A DNA stretch of 64,000 nt from an uncultured Paracoccus sp. (GCF_947487305.1 NZ_CANKWH010000014.1:37947-101946), one strand, 5' to 3'; positions 25,382 through 35,080 are shown, counted from the stretch's first letter. Numbers and translations: made by a program. Notes: a model not told the origin generated them from the letters alone.

Positions 25382-26182
25382 ATGGCGCACGCTAAGAACC
25401 ACGACTATCACATCCTGAAGCCGTCGATCTGGCCGTTCATCGGTGCAGTCTCGGCCTTCATCATGCTGTTCGGCGGCGTCATGTGGATGCAGGACCACGG
25501 CCCGTGGATGTTCCTGATCGGGCTCGTCGGCGTGCTTTACGTCATGTTCAGCTGGTGGACCGAGGTGGTCCACGAGGGCCAGGAAGGCGACCACACGCCC
25601 GTCGTCCGCATCGGCCTGCAATACGGCTTCATCCTGTTCATCATGTCCGAAGTGATGTTCTTCGTCGCCTGGTTCTGGGCCTTCTTCAAGAACGCGCTCT
25701 ACCCGATGGGGCCGGAAAGCCCGATCAAGGACGGCGTCTGGCCGCCGGAAGGCATCGTCACCTTCGACCCCTGGCACCTGCCGCTGATCAACACGCTGAT
25801 CCTGCTGCTGTCGGGCGTCGCCGTGACCTGGGCGCACCATGCCTTCGTTCACGACAATGACCGCAAGACGACCATCAACGGGCTGATCGTCGCCATTATC
25901 CTGGGCCTCTGCTTCACCGCGCTGCAGGCCTATGAATACAGCCACGCTGCCTTCGGCCTCTCGGGCAATGTCTATGGTGCCGTCTTCTACATGGCGACCG
26001 GCTTCCACGGCTTCCACGTCATCATCGGGACCATCTTCCTGATCGTCTGCCTGGTGCGGTTCATGCGCGGCCAGATGACCCAGGACAACCATGTCGGCTT
26101 CGAGGCCGCCGCTTGGTACTGGCACTTCGTCGACGTGGTCTGGCTGTTCCTGTTCTTCGCGGTCTATATCTGGGGCCGCTGA
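25382..26182 (+). CDS. ctaE: Cytochrome c oxidase (aa3) subunit III
   Basis: Seven-helix core subunit without cofactors that stabilises proton uptake in subunit I. 266 aa. Typical segments are [20 protein letters not shown] at the N-terminus, the glutamate in the helix [17 protein letters not shown], and [13 protein letters not shown] with [16 protein letters not shown] at the C-terminus. It is the last gene of the cta operon and is followed by a strong terminator. Subunit I (ctaD) is not in the window, as in P. denitrificans, where it is encoded elsewhere. Confidence 0.98.
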   Translation: MAHAKNHDYHILKPSIWPFIGAVSAFIMLFGGVMWMQDHGPWMFLIGLVGVLYVMFSWWTEVVHEGQEGDHTPVVRIGLQYGFILFIMSEVMFFVAWFWAFFKNALYPMGPESPIKDGVWPPEGIVTFDPWHLPLINTLILLLSGVAVTWAHHAFVHDNDRKTTINGLIVAIILGLCFTALQAYEYSHAAFGLSGNVYGAVFYMATGFHGFHVIIGTIFLIVCLVRFMRGQMTQDNHVGFEAAAWYWHFVDVVWLFLFFAVYIWGR

Positions 26183-26205
26183 CCCCCGACCCGATCTCAA
26201 GAACG

Positions 26206-26240
26206 ACGCGCGGGGGCAATTTCCCGCGCGTTTTTTGTTT
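26206..26240 (+). terminator. Rho-independent terminator of the cta operon
   Basis: 9-bp stem ACGCGCGGG/CCCGCGCGT (26206-26214, 26223-26231) with an 8-nt loop and a run of six T (26231-26236), 23 nt after the ctaE stop. Confidence 0.92.
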
Positions 26241-26272
26241 CATGCCCCCTTGCTGTCGGAAAGACCCACATC

Positions 26273-26944
26273 ATGCGCCGGATTATCGTTCCCCTGCTCT
26301 TTGGCCTGATCGGCTGCGCCATCCTGATCGGGCTGGGCGTCTGGCAGTTGCAGCGCATGGGCTGGAAAGAGGCGATGCTGGCCGAGATCCAGCAAGGCAT
26401 AAATGCTGCCCCGGTGCCGCTACCCGCGACCGTCGATCCTTCGATGAAATACCTGCCGGTGACTGTCAGTGGCACCACGACGGGCGAAGAGATCGATGTG
26501 CTCTCGGGCACCAAGGAGCAGGGAGGCGGTTACCAGATCGTTTCGGGCTTCGTCACCGATGACGGTCGGCATATCCTGATCGACCGGGGATTCGTGCCGC
26601 AGGAAGACCGCCATGCGCCGCGCCCGCCCGTGCGGCTGAACATCACCGGCAATCTGCACTGGCCGGCCGAGAAAGGCTCCTCCACACCCGAACCGAACCT
26701 GACGGAAAACATCTGGTTCGCCCGCGACGTGCCGGCCATGGCCGCGCAGCTGAAAACCGACCCGATCCTTGTCGTCGCCAGCTTTGTCGAAGGCGATGCG
26801 CAGGGGGTTGAACCCATCCCCGTCGCCATCGAGGGTATCCCCAACAACCACCTCTCTTACGCGGTGCAATGGTTCATGATCGCGGCGGCCTGGGCAGGGA
26901 TGACAGTGGCTTTGATCTGGCGTATCAGGCAGCGCACATATTGA
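26273..26944 (+). CDS. SURF1 family oxidase biogenesis protein
   Basis: Assists insertion of heme A into subunit I of the aa3 oxidase. 223 aa with a membrane helix at each end (about 5-25 and 198-216). Family motifs are GVWQLQRMGWKEAML after the first helix and IPNNHLSYAVQWF before the last. It lies 90 nt after ctaE beyond the operon terminator, so it probably has its own promoter. P. denitrificans has two SURF1 proteins; position next to the cta operon suggests the aa3-linked one. Confidence 0.93.
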   Translation: MRRIIVPLLFGLIGCAILIGLGVWQLQRMGWKEAMLAEIQQGINAAPVPLPATVDPSMKYLPVTVSGTTTGEEIDVLSGTKEQGGGYQIVSGFVTDDGRHILIDRGFVPQEDRHAPRPPVRLNITGNLHWPAEKGSSTPEPNLTENIWFARDVPAMAAQLKTDPILVVASFVEGDAQGVEPIPVAIEGIPNNHLSYAVQWFMIAAAWAGMTVALIWRIRQRTY

Positions 26945-26954
26945 AGGAAAGCCG

Positions 26955-28337
26955 ATGCGTTACGTCTCGACGCGGGGAGAGGCCCCGGTTCTGAACTTCG
27001 AACAGGCCATGCTGACCGGCCTTGCCCGGGACGGCGGGCTGTATCTGCCCGAGACGATTCCGGCGCTGTCCGATATCGGCGCGCTGGAGGGCCTCCGCTA
27101 CGAGGATGCTGCCTTCCGGGTGCTGAAACCCTTCACCGGCGACAGTTTTTCGGACGAAGAGTTGCAGGGCGCCATTGCCCGCGCCTACCAGAATTTCGGC
27201 CATGTCGCCCGCGCGCCGCTGGTGCAGCTGGCGCCGGGGCATCACCTGCTGGAGCTGTTCAATGGCCCGACGCTGGCCTTCAAGGACTTCGCCATGCAGC
27301 TGATCGGTCAACTGTTCCAGATCGCGCTGGCGCGGTCGGGCCAGCGGATCACGATTGTGGGCGCGACTTCCGGCGATACCGGCTCGGCGGCGATCGAGGC
27401 CTTCCGCGGCCTCTCGAATGTTGATGTCTTCATCCTCTATCCGCATGGCCGCGTCTCCGAGGTGCAGCGCCGTCAGATGACCACGCCCGCCGAGGCCAAT
27501 GTCCACGCGCTGGCAATCAATGGCCATTTCGACGATGCGCAGGCGCGGCTGAAGGATCTGTTCAACGATCACGGCTTCCGCGATCAGGTCGGGCTGGCGG
27601 GCGTCAACTCGATCAACTGGGGCCGTGTGCTGGCCCAGATCGTCTATTACGTGACCTCGGCGGTCAGCCTTGGCGCGCCGCATCGTGAGGTGGATTTCAC
27701 CGTTCCGACCGGCAATTTCGGCGATATCTTTGCCGGTTCCATCGCCCGCGCCATGGGCGTGCCGATCCGTCGGCTGGTGGTGGCGACGAACCAGAACGAT
27801 ATTCTGCACCGCGCGCTCAGCACCGGCGAATACCGCATGGGCGAGGTTCACCCCTCGATCAGCCCCAGCATGGATATCCAGATCAGCTCGAACTTCGAGC
27901 GCGCGCTGTATCTGGCTTATGGCGGCGATGCGGGCGCGATCCGGCAGCTGATGGACGAGCTGAAAACCGGCGGCTTCAGCATCAGCCAGGGCGCGCTGCA
28001 GGCGCTGCGCGATCAATACGCTTCGGGTCGCGCTTCGGAGGCGGAAACCACCGAGACCATCCAGACCATCCGCGCCGAAACCGGAGAGATCATCTGCCCG
28101 CATACGGCGGTAGGGGTGAAGGTCGCGCGCGAGCATCTCGAGCCCGGCGTGCCGATGATCACGCTGGCCACCGCCCATCCGGCCAAGTTTCCCGATGCGG
28201 TCGAGGCGGCCGTAGGCACCCGTCCGGCGCTTCCCTTGCACATGGCGCAACTTTTCGACTTGCCCGAGAGGGTCACTCGGGTTGAAAACGACAATGAGGC
28301 GCTTAAATCGCTGATCCTTGAACGGAGAACAGCTTGA
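26955..28337 (+). CDS. thrC: Threonine synthase
   Basis: PLP enzyme converting O-phosphohomoserine to threonine. 460 aa, the longer (ThrC class 2) form. The PLP lysine is K110 in NGPTLAFKDFAMQ. The phosphate-binding TSGDTGSAAIEAF segment and PTGNFGDIFAG follow. It starts 10 nt after the SURF1 stop with AAGGAAAG before the ATG, and its stop overlaps the next start, giving a small thrC-peptidase-acetyltransferase string. Confidence 0.97.
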   Translation: MRYVSTRGEAPVLNFEQAMLTGLARDGGLYLPETIPALSDIGALEGLRYEDAAFRVLKPFTGDSFSDEELQGAIARAYQNFGHVARAPLVQLAPGHHLLELFNGPTLAFKDFAMQLIGQLFQIALARSGQRITIVGATSGDTGSAAIEAFRGLSNVDVFILYPHGRVSEVQRRQMTTPAEANVHALAINGHFDDAQARLKDLFNDHGFRDQVGLAGVNSINWGRVLAQIVYYVTSAVSLGAPHREVDFTVPTGNFGDIFAGSIARAMGVPIRRLVVATNQNDILHRALSTGEYRMGEVHPSISPSMDIQISSNFERALYLAYGGDAGAIRQLMDELKTGGFSISQGALQALRDQYASGRASEAETTETIQTIRAETGEIICPHTAVGVKVAREHLEPGVPMITLATAHPAKFPDAVEAAVGTRPALPLHMAQLFDLPERVTRVENDNEALKSLILERRTA

Positions 28338-29611
28338 CCCAGACCGATCCCCATCTGCGCATTTCCTCGCTCCCGAACGGCTTGCGCGTCGTCACCCGGC
28401 TGATGCCGGGCCTGCATTCGGCCGCCATCGGTGTCTGGGTCAGTGCCGGAGGTCGGGACGAACGGGTCGAGCAGAACGGTATTGCCCATTTTCTGGAGCA
28501 CATGGCCTTCAAGGGCACGCAGCGCCGCACGGCAGTGCAGATCGCCGAGGCGATCGAGGATGTGGGCGGCTTCATCAACGCCTATACCTCGCGTGATGTG
28601 ACCGCCTATTATGCCCGCGTGCTGCAATCGGATGTCGATCTGGCCTTTGACGTGATTTCCGACATCGTGCTGAACCCGATCTTCGATCCGCGCGAGATCG
28701 AGGTCGAGCGTGGGGTGATTCTGCAGGAGATCGGTCAGGCGCTGGATACGCCCGATGATGTGATCTTCGACTGGCTGCAAGAGGCCGCCTATCCCGATCA
28801 GGCCATCGGTCGCACCATCCTTGGCCCGGCTGAGCGCGTCAGCGGCTTTTCCCGCGCCGACCTGTCGGGCTTCGTGGCCGAGCATTACGGCCCTGGCCAG
28901 ATCATCGTTGCGGCCTCGGGCGCCGTCGATCACGACCGCATCATGCGGCTGGCCGAGGCGACCTTTGGCCATCTCGCGCCCCGCCCGTCGGGCGTCCGCG
29001 ATCCGGCCCGCTGGTCGGGGGTCGAGGCACGGCATCTGAAGGGGCTGGAACAGGCCCATTTCGCGCTGGCGCTGGAAGGGCCGGGCTATCGCTCGGATGA
29101 TTTCTATGCGGCGCAGATCTTTTCCAGCGCGCTTGGCGGTGGCATGTCCTCGCGCCTGTTCCAGAAGATCCGGGAAGAGCGTGGCCTCTGCTATACCATT
29201 TTCGCACAATCCGGTTTTCACGACGATACCGGGATGCTGACCATCTATGCCGGCACCGGGGCCGAGGATATCGCCGATCTGGCCAATCTGACCGCCGACG
29301 AGATCCGCCGCGCTGCCGATGGGCTCAGCGATGCTGAGATCGCCCGCGCCAAGGCGCAGCTGCGCGCCGGGCTGCTGATGGGGCTGGAAAGCCCGTCGAA
29401 CCAGACCGAACGTCTGGCCCGCACGCTGGCCATCTGGGGCCGGGTGCCGGATGCCGCCGAGGTGGCCGACCGCATCGCCGCCGTGACCTCCGCGCAGATC
29501 CGCGACCATGCGCAACTTCTTCTGGCGAATGCCCGTCCGGCGCTGGCGCTTTATGGCCCGGTCGATGCGGCACCCTCGCGCGAGGCTCTGGCCGAAAGGC
29601 TCGCCGCCTGA
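28334..29611 (+). CDS. M16 family zinc peptidase (processing-peptidase type)
   Basis: Cytoplasmic pitrilysin-family protease related to the mitochondrial processing peptidase beta subunit. 425 aa. The inverted zinc motif is H52-x-x-E55-H56 (HFLEHMAFKGT), and the distal ligand is E132, 76 residues on. The start is TTG at 28334, overlapping the thrC stop (TTGA) with GGAG 6 nt before it. It is supported because the conserved beginning LPNGLRVVT lies right after it and the next Met is too far in. This thrC-M16 pairing is frequent in Rhodobacterales; the substrate is unknown. Confidence 0.93.
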   Translation: MTQTDPHLRISSLPNGLRVVTRLMPGLHSAAIGVWVSAGGRDERVEQNGIAHFLEHMAFKGTQRRTAVQIAEAIEDVGGFINAYTSRDVTAYYARVLQSDVDLAFDVISDIVLNPIFDPREIEVERGVILQEIGQALDTPDDVIFDWLQEAAYPDQAIGRTILGPAERVSGFSRADLSGFVAEHYGPGQIIVAASGAVDHDRIMRLAEATFGHLAPRPSGVRDPARWSGVEARHLKGLEQAHFALALEGPGYRSDDFYAAQIFSSALGGGMSSRLFQKIREERGLCYTIFAQSGFHDDTGMLTIYAGTGAEDIADLANLTADEIRRAADGLSDAEIARAKAQLRAGLLMGLESPSNQTERLARTLAIWGRVPDAAEVADRIAAVTSAQIRDHAQLLLANARPALALYGPVDAAPSREALAERLAA

Positions 29612-30192
29612 TGTTCCTGCGCCGCCGTCCGGTCCGTCTGGAATCCGAACGGATCGTTCTGCGATTGCCGGCGCATTCGGATTTCAGCGCCTGGACGGTG
29701 CTGCGTCAGGAGAGCCGCGATTTCCTGACGCCGTGGGAGCCGGTCTGGGCCAGCGACCACCTGACCCGCAAAAGCTTCACCAACCGGGTCTACTGGGCGC
29801 AGCGCGCCAGCCGGGGTGGCACGGCCCTGCCGCTGTTCCTCTTGCGCCGGGATGGGCTGCTGCTGGGTGCGATCACGCTGGACAATATCCGGCGGGGCCC
29901 GGCGCAGATGGGCACAATTGGCTATTGGATCGGCCAGCCCTTCGCCCGTCAGGGCTATATGCGCGAGGCGATCAAGGCGCTGGTCCATCACGCCTTCACC
30001 GAACTGGACCTGAGCCGGATCGAGGCCGCCTGCCTGCCCGAGAATGCCGCCTCGCGCGGGGTTCTGGAACAGGCCGGCTTCAAATACGAGGGCGTCGCCC
30101 AAAGCTATCTGCAGATCAACGGCCGCTGGCGCAACCATGTGCTTTACGCCAATCTCAGAAGCGACCGGCGCGGGCGGACCGAGGTGCGCTGA
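29611..30192 (+). CDS. GNAT family N-acetyltransferase (RimJ-like)
   Basis: 193 aa acetyl-CoA-dependent acetyltransferase of the ribosomal-protein type. The acetyl-CoA-binding motif A is around GTIGYWIGQPFARQGYMREAI, followed by LSRIEAACLPENAASRGVLEQAGF, the usual pattern in RimJ/RimL enzymes. N-terminal acetylation of a ribosomal protein is possible but not shown. The start overlaps the stop of the peptidase gene by one base; it converges on apt with a gap of 6 nt. Confidence 0.88.
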   Translation: MFLRRRPVRLESERIVLRLPAHSDFSAWTVLRQESRDFLTPWEPVWASDHLTRKSFTNRVYWAQRASRGGTALPLFLLRRDGLLLGAITLDNIRRGPAQMGTIGYWIGQPFARQGYMREAIKALVHHAFTELDLSRIEAACLPENAASRGVLEQAGFKYEGVAQSYLQINGRWRNHVLYANLRSDRRGRTEVR

Positions 30193-30198
30193 ACCCTC

Positions 30199-30732
30199 TC
30201 ACGCCCCGTCGAATTCGGCCAGCGTGTGAACCTCCATCCCCAGCCCCTCCAGCCGCTTGCGGCCACCCAGTTCCGGCAGGTCGATGACGAAGGCGCAGCC
30301 GATCACCTCGGCCCCGAGCCGGTGGCACAGCTTGATCCCGGCCTCGGCGGTGCCGCCGGTGGCCAGCAGGTCATCGACGATCAGCACCCGCTCGCCCGCT
30401 TTCAGCGCGTCGTCATGGATCTCCATCACCGCCTCGCCATATTCCAGCTGATAGGCCTCGGAAATCACGGCGCCGGGCAGCTTGCCCTTCTTGCGGATCG
30501 GCACGAAGCCGGTGGACAACTGATGCGCCACCGCGCCGCCAAGGATGAAGCCCCGCGCCTCAAGGCCCACCACCTTGTCGATGGGCCGCCCGGCATAGGG
30601 GTTCAGAAGCTGGTCGATCGCCATGCGGAAGCCGCGGGCATCGGCGAAGAGCGTGGTCACATCGCGGAACATGATCCCCTCATGGGGGAAATCGACGATG
30701 GTGCGGATGTAATCCTTGACCGTCTTCGTCAT
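30199..30732 (-). CDS. apt: Adenine phosphoribosyltransferase
   Basis: Purine salvage: adenine plus PRPP to AMP. 177 aa, normal length. The PRPP-binding motif [14 protein letters not shown] is at 116-129, and the family segment [16 protein letters not shown] at 54-69. The start overlaps the flavin reductase stop (ATGA at 30729-30732), so the two are coupled. Confidence 0.97.
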   Translation of the reverse strand: MTKTVKDYIRTIVDFPHEGIMFRDVTTLFADARGFRMAIDQLLNPYAGRPIDKVVGLEARGFILGGAVAHQLSTGFVPIRKKGKLPGAVISEAYQLEYGEAVMEIHDDALKAGERVLIVDDLLATGGTAEAGIKLCHRLGAEVIGCAFVIDLPELGGRKRLEGLGMEVHTLAEFDGA

Positions 30733-31331
30733 GTCGGGCGGTCCATCTCGAAGAGCTCGGTCACGGCAGAGTAATCCTTGTAGCCAAGCCGGGACAGCCA
30801 GCCACCGGCCGCGCGCGGGTCAAAGCGGCCATCGATGATGCAGTCGTCGCGCAGATGCACGCCCACCACCACCCCGAAGACGGCGAAATTCGACTTGCCG
30901 GCCAGCGGCACGATCCGGGTCATCCGGCATTCCAGCGAGGCCACCGCATCGGCCACGCGCGGGCAGTCGATGGTCTCGCATTGGGCCGAGGGGATGCCGG
31001 AGCGTTCGAACTCGCTGGTCCCGGCAGGCAGGGGCGCGGATGAGGCATTCACCCGGTCGCGGTCGGCACCGCTGGCGATATTGACGCAGAAAACCCCGGT
31101 CTCGGTGATCTGCGCGACGCTGTCCTTGGTGCCGTTCCGGTCGGGCTTGGCATTGGTCGAGGAGAACATCACCTGCGGCGGCACATAGGCCACGGCATTG
31201 AAGAAGGAATAGGGGGCGAGATTGTCGCCAAGCGAGCCACGGGTCGAGATCCAGCCGATCGGGCGAGGCGCCACGATGGCGTTGAAGGGATTATGCGGCA
31301 GGCCGTGCCCGGCCTCGGGGTGATAGAACAT
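30729..31331 (-). CDS. Flavin reductase family protein (FMN-binding)
   Basis: 200 aa protein of the flavin reductase-like / FMN-binding split-barrel family. The segment [17 protein letters not shown] near residue 17 and the [20 protein letters not shown] stretch are typical of the FMN-binding fold. These enzymes supply reduced flavin or act as stand-alone oxidoreductases; the partner is unknown. The ATG at 31331 has AGGAGCG upstream; a much longer open frame upstream is not coding. First gene of a pair with apt. Confidence 0.88.
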   Translation of the reverse strand: MFYHPEAGHGLPHNPFNAIVAPRPIGWISTRGSLGDNLAPYSFFNAVAYVPPQVMFSSTNAKPDRNGTKDSVAQITETGVFCVNIASGADRDRVNASSAPLPAGTSEFERSGIPSAQCETIDCPRVADAVASLECRMTRIVPLAGKSNFAVFGVVVGVHLRDDCIIDGRFDPRAAGGWLSRLGYKDYSAVTELFEMDRPT

Positions 31332-31478
31332 GCTGGGCGCTCCTGACAGTCGGGCCACAGTGCCATTGCTTTGGCGGCGCTGCAATATTTCGTGCAGAAG
31401 TCGCGGCGGCGGCGGTTGAGGGTTCAGCCTTGCCGCATCGCGTGTTAAGCCGCGACGGCAGAGCGATGAACAGGTGCA

Positions 31479-31994
31479 ATGTACGCGATCCAGCCGGAAA
31501 CCCCTGCCGATTACCACGAGGTCGAGGCACTGTATGACCTGTGCTTCGCGCCGGGGCGGACGGCGCTGTCCTCGTATCGGCTGCGCGATGGGGTGCCGCC
31601 GGTTGCCAATCTGTGCCTGCTCTACCGCAATCCCGAAGGCGTGCTGCTGGCGGCCATCCGCTATTGGCCGGTGCGGGTCGGCGGGCGCAAGGCGCTGCTG
31701 CTGGGGCCGATTGCCGTGCACCCGACCGCGCAGGGCGAGGGGCTGGGCGCGCTGTTGATGCTGCAAAGTCTGGAATATGCCGCCATCGCCGGCTGGTCGC
31801 GGGTGATGCTGGTGGGCGATGCGCCCTATTACGCGCGTTTCGGCTTCACGAAGCTCGAGGGGGTGGTGATGCCGCCGCCGACCAACCCCGACCGGGTGCT
31901 GGGGCTGGAACTTTGGGACGACGCCTGGGTTGATGTCCGGGGGCCGGTCACGCGCGAGGATGGCCCGAAGGACGAGGCCGGACTGGCAGAGTAG
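31479..31994 (+). CDS. GNAT family N-acetyltransferase (YhbS-like)
   Basis: 171 aa. The acetyl-CoA-binding motif is LGPIAVHPTAQGEGLGALLM, followed by SRVMLVGDAPYYARFGF, the pattern of YhbS-type acetyltransferases. The substrate is unknown. It is divergent from the flavin reductase gene and starts a run of three plus-strand genes. Confidence 0.88.
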   Translation: MYAIQPETPADYHEVEALYDLCFAPGRTALSSYRLRDGVPPVANLCLLYRNPEGVLLAAIRYWPVRVGGRKALLLGPIAVHPTAQGEGLGALLMLQSLEYAAIAGWSRVMLVGDAPYYARFGFTKLEGVVMPPPTNPDRVLGLELWDDAWVDVRGPVTREDGPKDEAGLAE

Positions 31995-32055
31995 CGAAAG
32001 CGCCCCCATATCTATTCTGGCCCTGCCGGGCCTGCGACTTGGGGAAAGGTGCTTG

Positions 32056-32850
32056 ATGACCGCATTGCAGCAACATGTTCTGCCGCCGATCAATGACCCC
32101 TCGATTCATGCCGAGGTGGACCGCTTGGCGCGTCGCTATGTCGATGCCGGCGGGCTGGGGATGGATCTTCTGAACACCATCGGCACCAGTGCCGAAAGCC
32201 TGATCGAGCGTCTGCCGCGCCCGATCCGGGGCCGCATGGACAGGATCACCCGCAACGCGCTGAACCGGGCCTTTGACGCGGCCGGCAGTTCGCGCCGGCT
32301 GGTGCGGGACCGGGGCGACTGGTTCAACCGGCTGGTCAGCACCGCCTCGGGCGCGGCGGGCGGCGTTGCCGGCCTTCCGGGCGCGGTGGTGGAACTGCCC
32401 TTCACCATCACCATGTTCCTGCGCGGGATGCTGGAGATCGCGGTCGAGCATGGCTTTGACCCCGAGAGCGACGAGGTGCGGATGGAATGCCTGCGCATCT
32501 TCGCCGCCGGCGGTCCGATGGCCGAGGATGACGGCGCCGATCTGGGCCTGCTGGCCGCGCGCCTGTCGATCACCGGCCAGACCGTGCAGGGCCTGATCGC
32601 CCGTGTGGCGCCGCGCTTCGCCACCGTGCTGGGCCAGAAGCTGGCGGCGCAGGCGACGCCGATCTTTGGCGCCGTTGCCGGGGCCTCGATCAACTACACC
32701 TTCTCGCGCTATTATCAGGAACTGGCCCGGGTCCATTTCGGCCTGATGCGCCTCTCGCGCGAAACCGGCCTGCCCAAGGAGGCGCTGATCGAGGCGCTGC
32801 GACTGTCGATCGAGCGGATCGACAAGCGCAAGCGGCTGCGACGCGCCTGA
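32056..32850 (+). CDS. EcsC family protein
   Basis: 264 aa protein matching the EcsC domain, named after a Bacillus subtilis gene in an ABC transporter operon; function unknown. A glycine-rich hydrophobic stretch (ASGAAGGVAGLPGAVVELPFTITMFLRGML) at about 96-125 and AQATPIFGAVAGASINYTF near 200 may contact a membrane. The ATG at 32056 has AAAGG before it; the open frame extends upstream into the GNAT gene without homology. Confidence 0.85.
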   Translation: MTALQQHVLPPINDPSIHAEVDRLARRYVDAGGLGMDLLNTIGTSAESLIERLPRPIRGRMDRITRNALNRAFDAAGSSRRLVRDRGDWFNRLVSTASGAAGGVAGLPGAVVELPFTITMFLRGMLEIAVEHGFDPESDEVRMECLRIFAAGGPMAEDDGADLGLLAARLSITGQTVQGLIARVAPRFATVLGQKLAAQATPIFGAVAGASINYTFSRYYQELARVHFGLMRLSRETGLPKEALIEALRLSIERIDKRKRLRRA

Positions 32851-32867
32851 CGGGGCCGGCGACGCTA

Positions 32868-32918
32868 GCACCTCCTCGGTATTTCGCCTAGACGCAGGCC
32901 AGAGCCCTAGGGAGGTGC
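32868..32918 (+). promoter_or_regulatory. Inverted repeat that can sequester a ribosome-binding site
   Basis: GCACCTCC (32868-32875) is perfectly complementary to GGAGGTGC (32911-32918), which contains the whole ribosome-binding site of the gene at 32922. The 35-nt loop can form a small inner stem (GCCT/AGGC). A folded leader would hide the site and reduce translation. Confidence 0.4.
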
Positions 32919-32921
32919 GAC

Positions 32922-33434
32922 ATGACCAACGAGACGGCGCCTCGCGCCAGCATGGTCCGGCTGCTGGTGGGCTATTTCCTGTCGGCGATTTTCACCACGA
33001 CCCTGCTGCTGGCCCTGATCTGGGCGCTGGCGAGCTATGCCTCGGTCGATTACCCGGTTGGAATTCTGCTGGTCCTTGTGCCGATGCTGGCCGCGATGCA
33101 GGCCGGAGGCAGCTTTTTCCGGCAGACCGGGCAGGCGGCCAGCTTCAGCCATGCCTTCAGCTTCGGAATGATTGCAACGCTTCTCGTGTTGATGCTGGTC
33201 ATCATCGCGCTGCAGGCGGGTCTGCTGGACGGGATACTGCGCCAGATCGATCCCGCCGCCTTCGATCAGCGTGCGCTCGGACGGATCTTGATGCCACTTC
33301 TGGCGGTGCTGGCCGGGATCACGCTGTTCAGTAACGTGATGCTGTTCTGGGCTGGGGCCCGCAGCCAGTGGAAGCAGCGCGAACGCCAGAACCGCATGGC
33401 CGCGCGGCGAGTGGGGAAGGGCGATCGGGGTTAG
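32922..33434 (+). CDS. Four-helix inner membrane protein of unknown function
   Basis: 170 aa with four hydrophobic helices at about 15-38, 45-62, 76-97 and 122-146 and a basic C-terminal tail (RSQWKQRERQNRMAARR). The layout and the AGGSFFRQTG segment after helix 2 recall the ABZJ_00895-type small membrane proteins, but this is tentative. The start is preceded by a strong GGAGG that may be sequestered in a hairpin. It converges on the helicase gene with a 4-bp stop overlap. Confidence 0.75.
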   Translation: MTNETAPRASMVRLLVGYFLSAIFTTTLLLALIWALASYASVDYPVGILLVLVPMLAAMQAGGSFFRQTGQAASFSHAFSFGMIATLLVLMLVIIALQAGLLDGILRQIDPAAFDQRALGRILMPLLAVLAGITLFSNVMLFWAGARSQWKQRERQNRMAARRVGKGDRG

Positions 33435-34960
33435 GTCGCGTCGGCGTCCTGGACCTCAAGGGCGATGGGGGCCGGCGGCTGGTCGAGATCGCCCGTGGTC
33501 AGCGCCCCCGAGGGTCGGGCGAGGCGTGAGCGGGTGATCCAGTGCAGCCGCTCCTGCGCGCGGGTGATGGCGACATAGGTGAGGCGCTTCCACAGCGGAA
33601 TCCCGGCCTCGGTCCGGTTCGACCAGGCGGCGGCGCTGATATCGGGGGCAAAGACCTGCACATCGGGCCATTGGCTGCCCTGCGCCTTGTGGATGGTCAC
33701 CGCCGCGCCGTGCAGGAAGGCCGCGCCCATGCGGGCGGCCGAGGGAATGAAGGGTTCCTCGATTTCGGGCATCTCGATCTTGATGATCGAGGCGGCCGAC
33801 AGTCGCGGTTCCTCTGCGCCGATCACATGCAGGCGCGAGAAGCCGGGTTTGTTGCCGGGGCCGAGATAGACCACCTGCGCCCCCTTGATCAGCCCGCGCG
33901 CCTCGAGGTCGATGCGCTTCTTGCGATGCTTCAGCGGCAGTTCCAGCCCGTCGCAGATCAAGGGCTCGCCCGGCAGCAAGGCGTCGCCCGGCGCGCCGTA
34001 AGCCATGCGGAAGGCATGGATCAGGCGGATGCGGGTGGCGTTGCGCCAGACCAGAACCGGGCTGCGCGCCATCAGGTCGCTTTCCACCCGCTCGGCCCAG
34101 ATGACGCGCGGATCGCGGGCGGCGGCTTCGCGCACCATCCGCTCGAAGGCGGGGAAATCGACGCTCTCGTCGGAGAGCGCATGGGCCAGGTCGAGGATCG
34201 GGCTGTCATCGGCCTGCCGGTGGATTCGGTTCAGGATCAATTTCTGCGACGCGGCCAGCCGGTCAAAGACCATCTCGCCCGATTGCCCGACCGGAGCCAG
34301 CTGGGCCGGATCGCCGAAGAGGACCAGCGTTGGAAAGATTTCCCGCAGATCCTCGAACTGGCGTTCGTCCAGCATCGAGCTTTCATCGACCAGCCCGATA
34401 TCCAGTCCGTCCTCGCGCCTTTTCCAGCCCTTGATGAAATCCGACCCGCGCAGCCCCGCCGCTGCCAGTGCGCCGGGGATAGACGCGTGCTGGTCATAGA
34501 AGGCCTTGGCCCGGTCCAGCGCCGCATCGGTCAGCCCCTCGACCGAGGGGCGGTCGCCATTGCCGGCCAGCCAGTCGGCGATCTTCTCGTATTCCGGGTC
34601 ATATACCGGGGTATAGAGGATGCGGTGAATGGTGGTCGCCGGAACGCCCCGCGTGCGCAGCACGAAGGCGGCCTTGTTGGTCGGCGCAAGGATGGCCACC
34701 GTCCGCCGTTCCTTGCGCTTGCGGCCCTCGTAATCGCCGCTGATCACCTCGACCCCGGCCTCGCGCAGCGCGCGGGTCATCTCGGACAGCAGCAGGGTCT
34801 TGCCCGATCCGGCCTTGCCGATCACCGCCATCACCCGGCCCTTGCCGGGCTGGGGCGGCTGGATCTCTTCGGCGGTCAGGTCGATGCCGGCCAGGGCGAA
34901 GGTTTCCGCCAGGCTGTCCCAGGCTTCGGCCTGATCGGGGGAAAGGATGGGCAGGGTCAT
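33431..34960 (-). CDS. ATP-dependent RecD-like DNA helicase
   Basis: Superfamily 1 helicase of the RecD2/TraA type. 509 aa. Walker A GKAGSGKT is at 48-55 (motif I), motif II reads GLVDESSM, the segment VLFGDPAQLAPVGQSG is motif III, and HKAQGSQWPDVQVF with YVAITRAQERLHW are motifs V and VI. No RecB or RecC is nearby and no nuclease domain is visible, so it acts alone or with unknown partners. The ATG at 34960 is where homology begins; the open frame runs 88 codons further upstream into the oppositely oriented small gene. Confidence 0.9.
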   Translation of the reverse strand: MTLPILSPDQAEAWDSLAETFALAGIDLTAEEIQPPQPGKGRVMAVIGKAGSGKTLLLSEMTRALREAGVEVISGDYEGRKRKERRTVAILAPTNKAAFVLRTRGVPATTIHRILYTPVYDPEYEKIADWLAGNGDRPSVEGLTDAALDRAKAFYDQHASIPGALAAAGLRGSDFIKGWKRREDGLDIGLVDESSMLDERQFEDLREIFPTLVLFGDPAQLAPVGQSGEMVFDRLAASQKLILNRIHRQADDSPILDLAHALSDESVDFPAFERMVREAAARDPRVIWAERVESDLMARSPVLVWRNATRIRLIHAFRMAYGAPGDALLPGEPLICDGLELPLKHRKKRIDLEARGLIKGAQVVYLGPGNKPGFSRLHVIGAEEPRLSAASIIKIEMPEIEEPFIPSAARMGAAFLHGAAVTIHKAQGSQWPDVQVFAPDISAAAWSNRTEAGIPLWKRLTYVAITRAQERLHWITRSRLARPSGALTTGDLDQPPAPIALEVQDADAT

Positions 34961-35008
34961 GGCCCCTGATAGCCCGGCGGCAGGGGAAAGCGAAGAGTAC
35001 TGCAACTT

Positions 35009-35038
35009 TTCGACCCCGGCGCGCGTGTCATGTATCAT
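35009..35038 (+). promoter_or_regulatory. Candidate promoter of the small ORF and M48 peptidase
   Basis: TTCGAC (35009-35014), 18-nt spacer, TATCAT (35033-35038). The spacing and TATC-type -10 match the tyrA and ecm promoters. The predicted start is about 35 nt before the ATG at 35081. Confidence 0.35.
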
Positions 35039-35080
35039 GGGCAGGGGCGGGACCGCCGCGCCCGCAGTGGAGGCGCCGCG

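Noticed and set aside
31930..32055. Upstream extension of the EcsC gene
   Set aside because: The extension overlaps the GNAT gene in another phase; AAAGG before the ATG at 32056 and the start of homology favour the shorter form.
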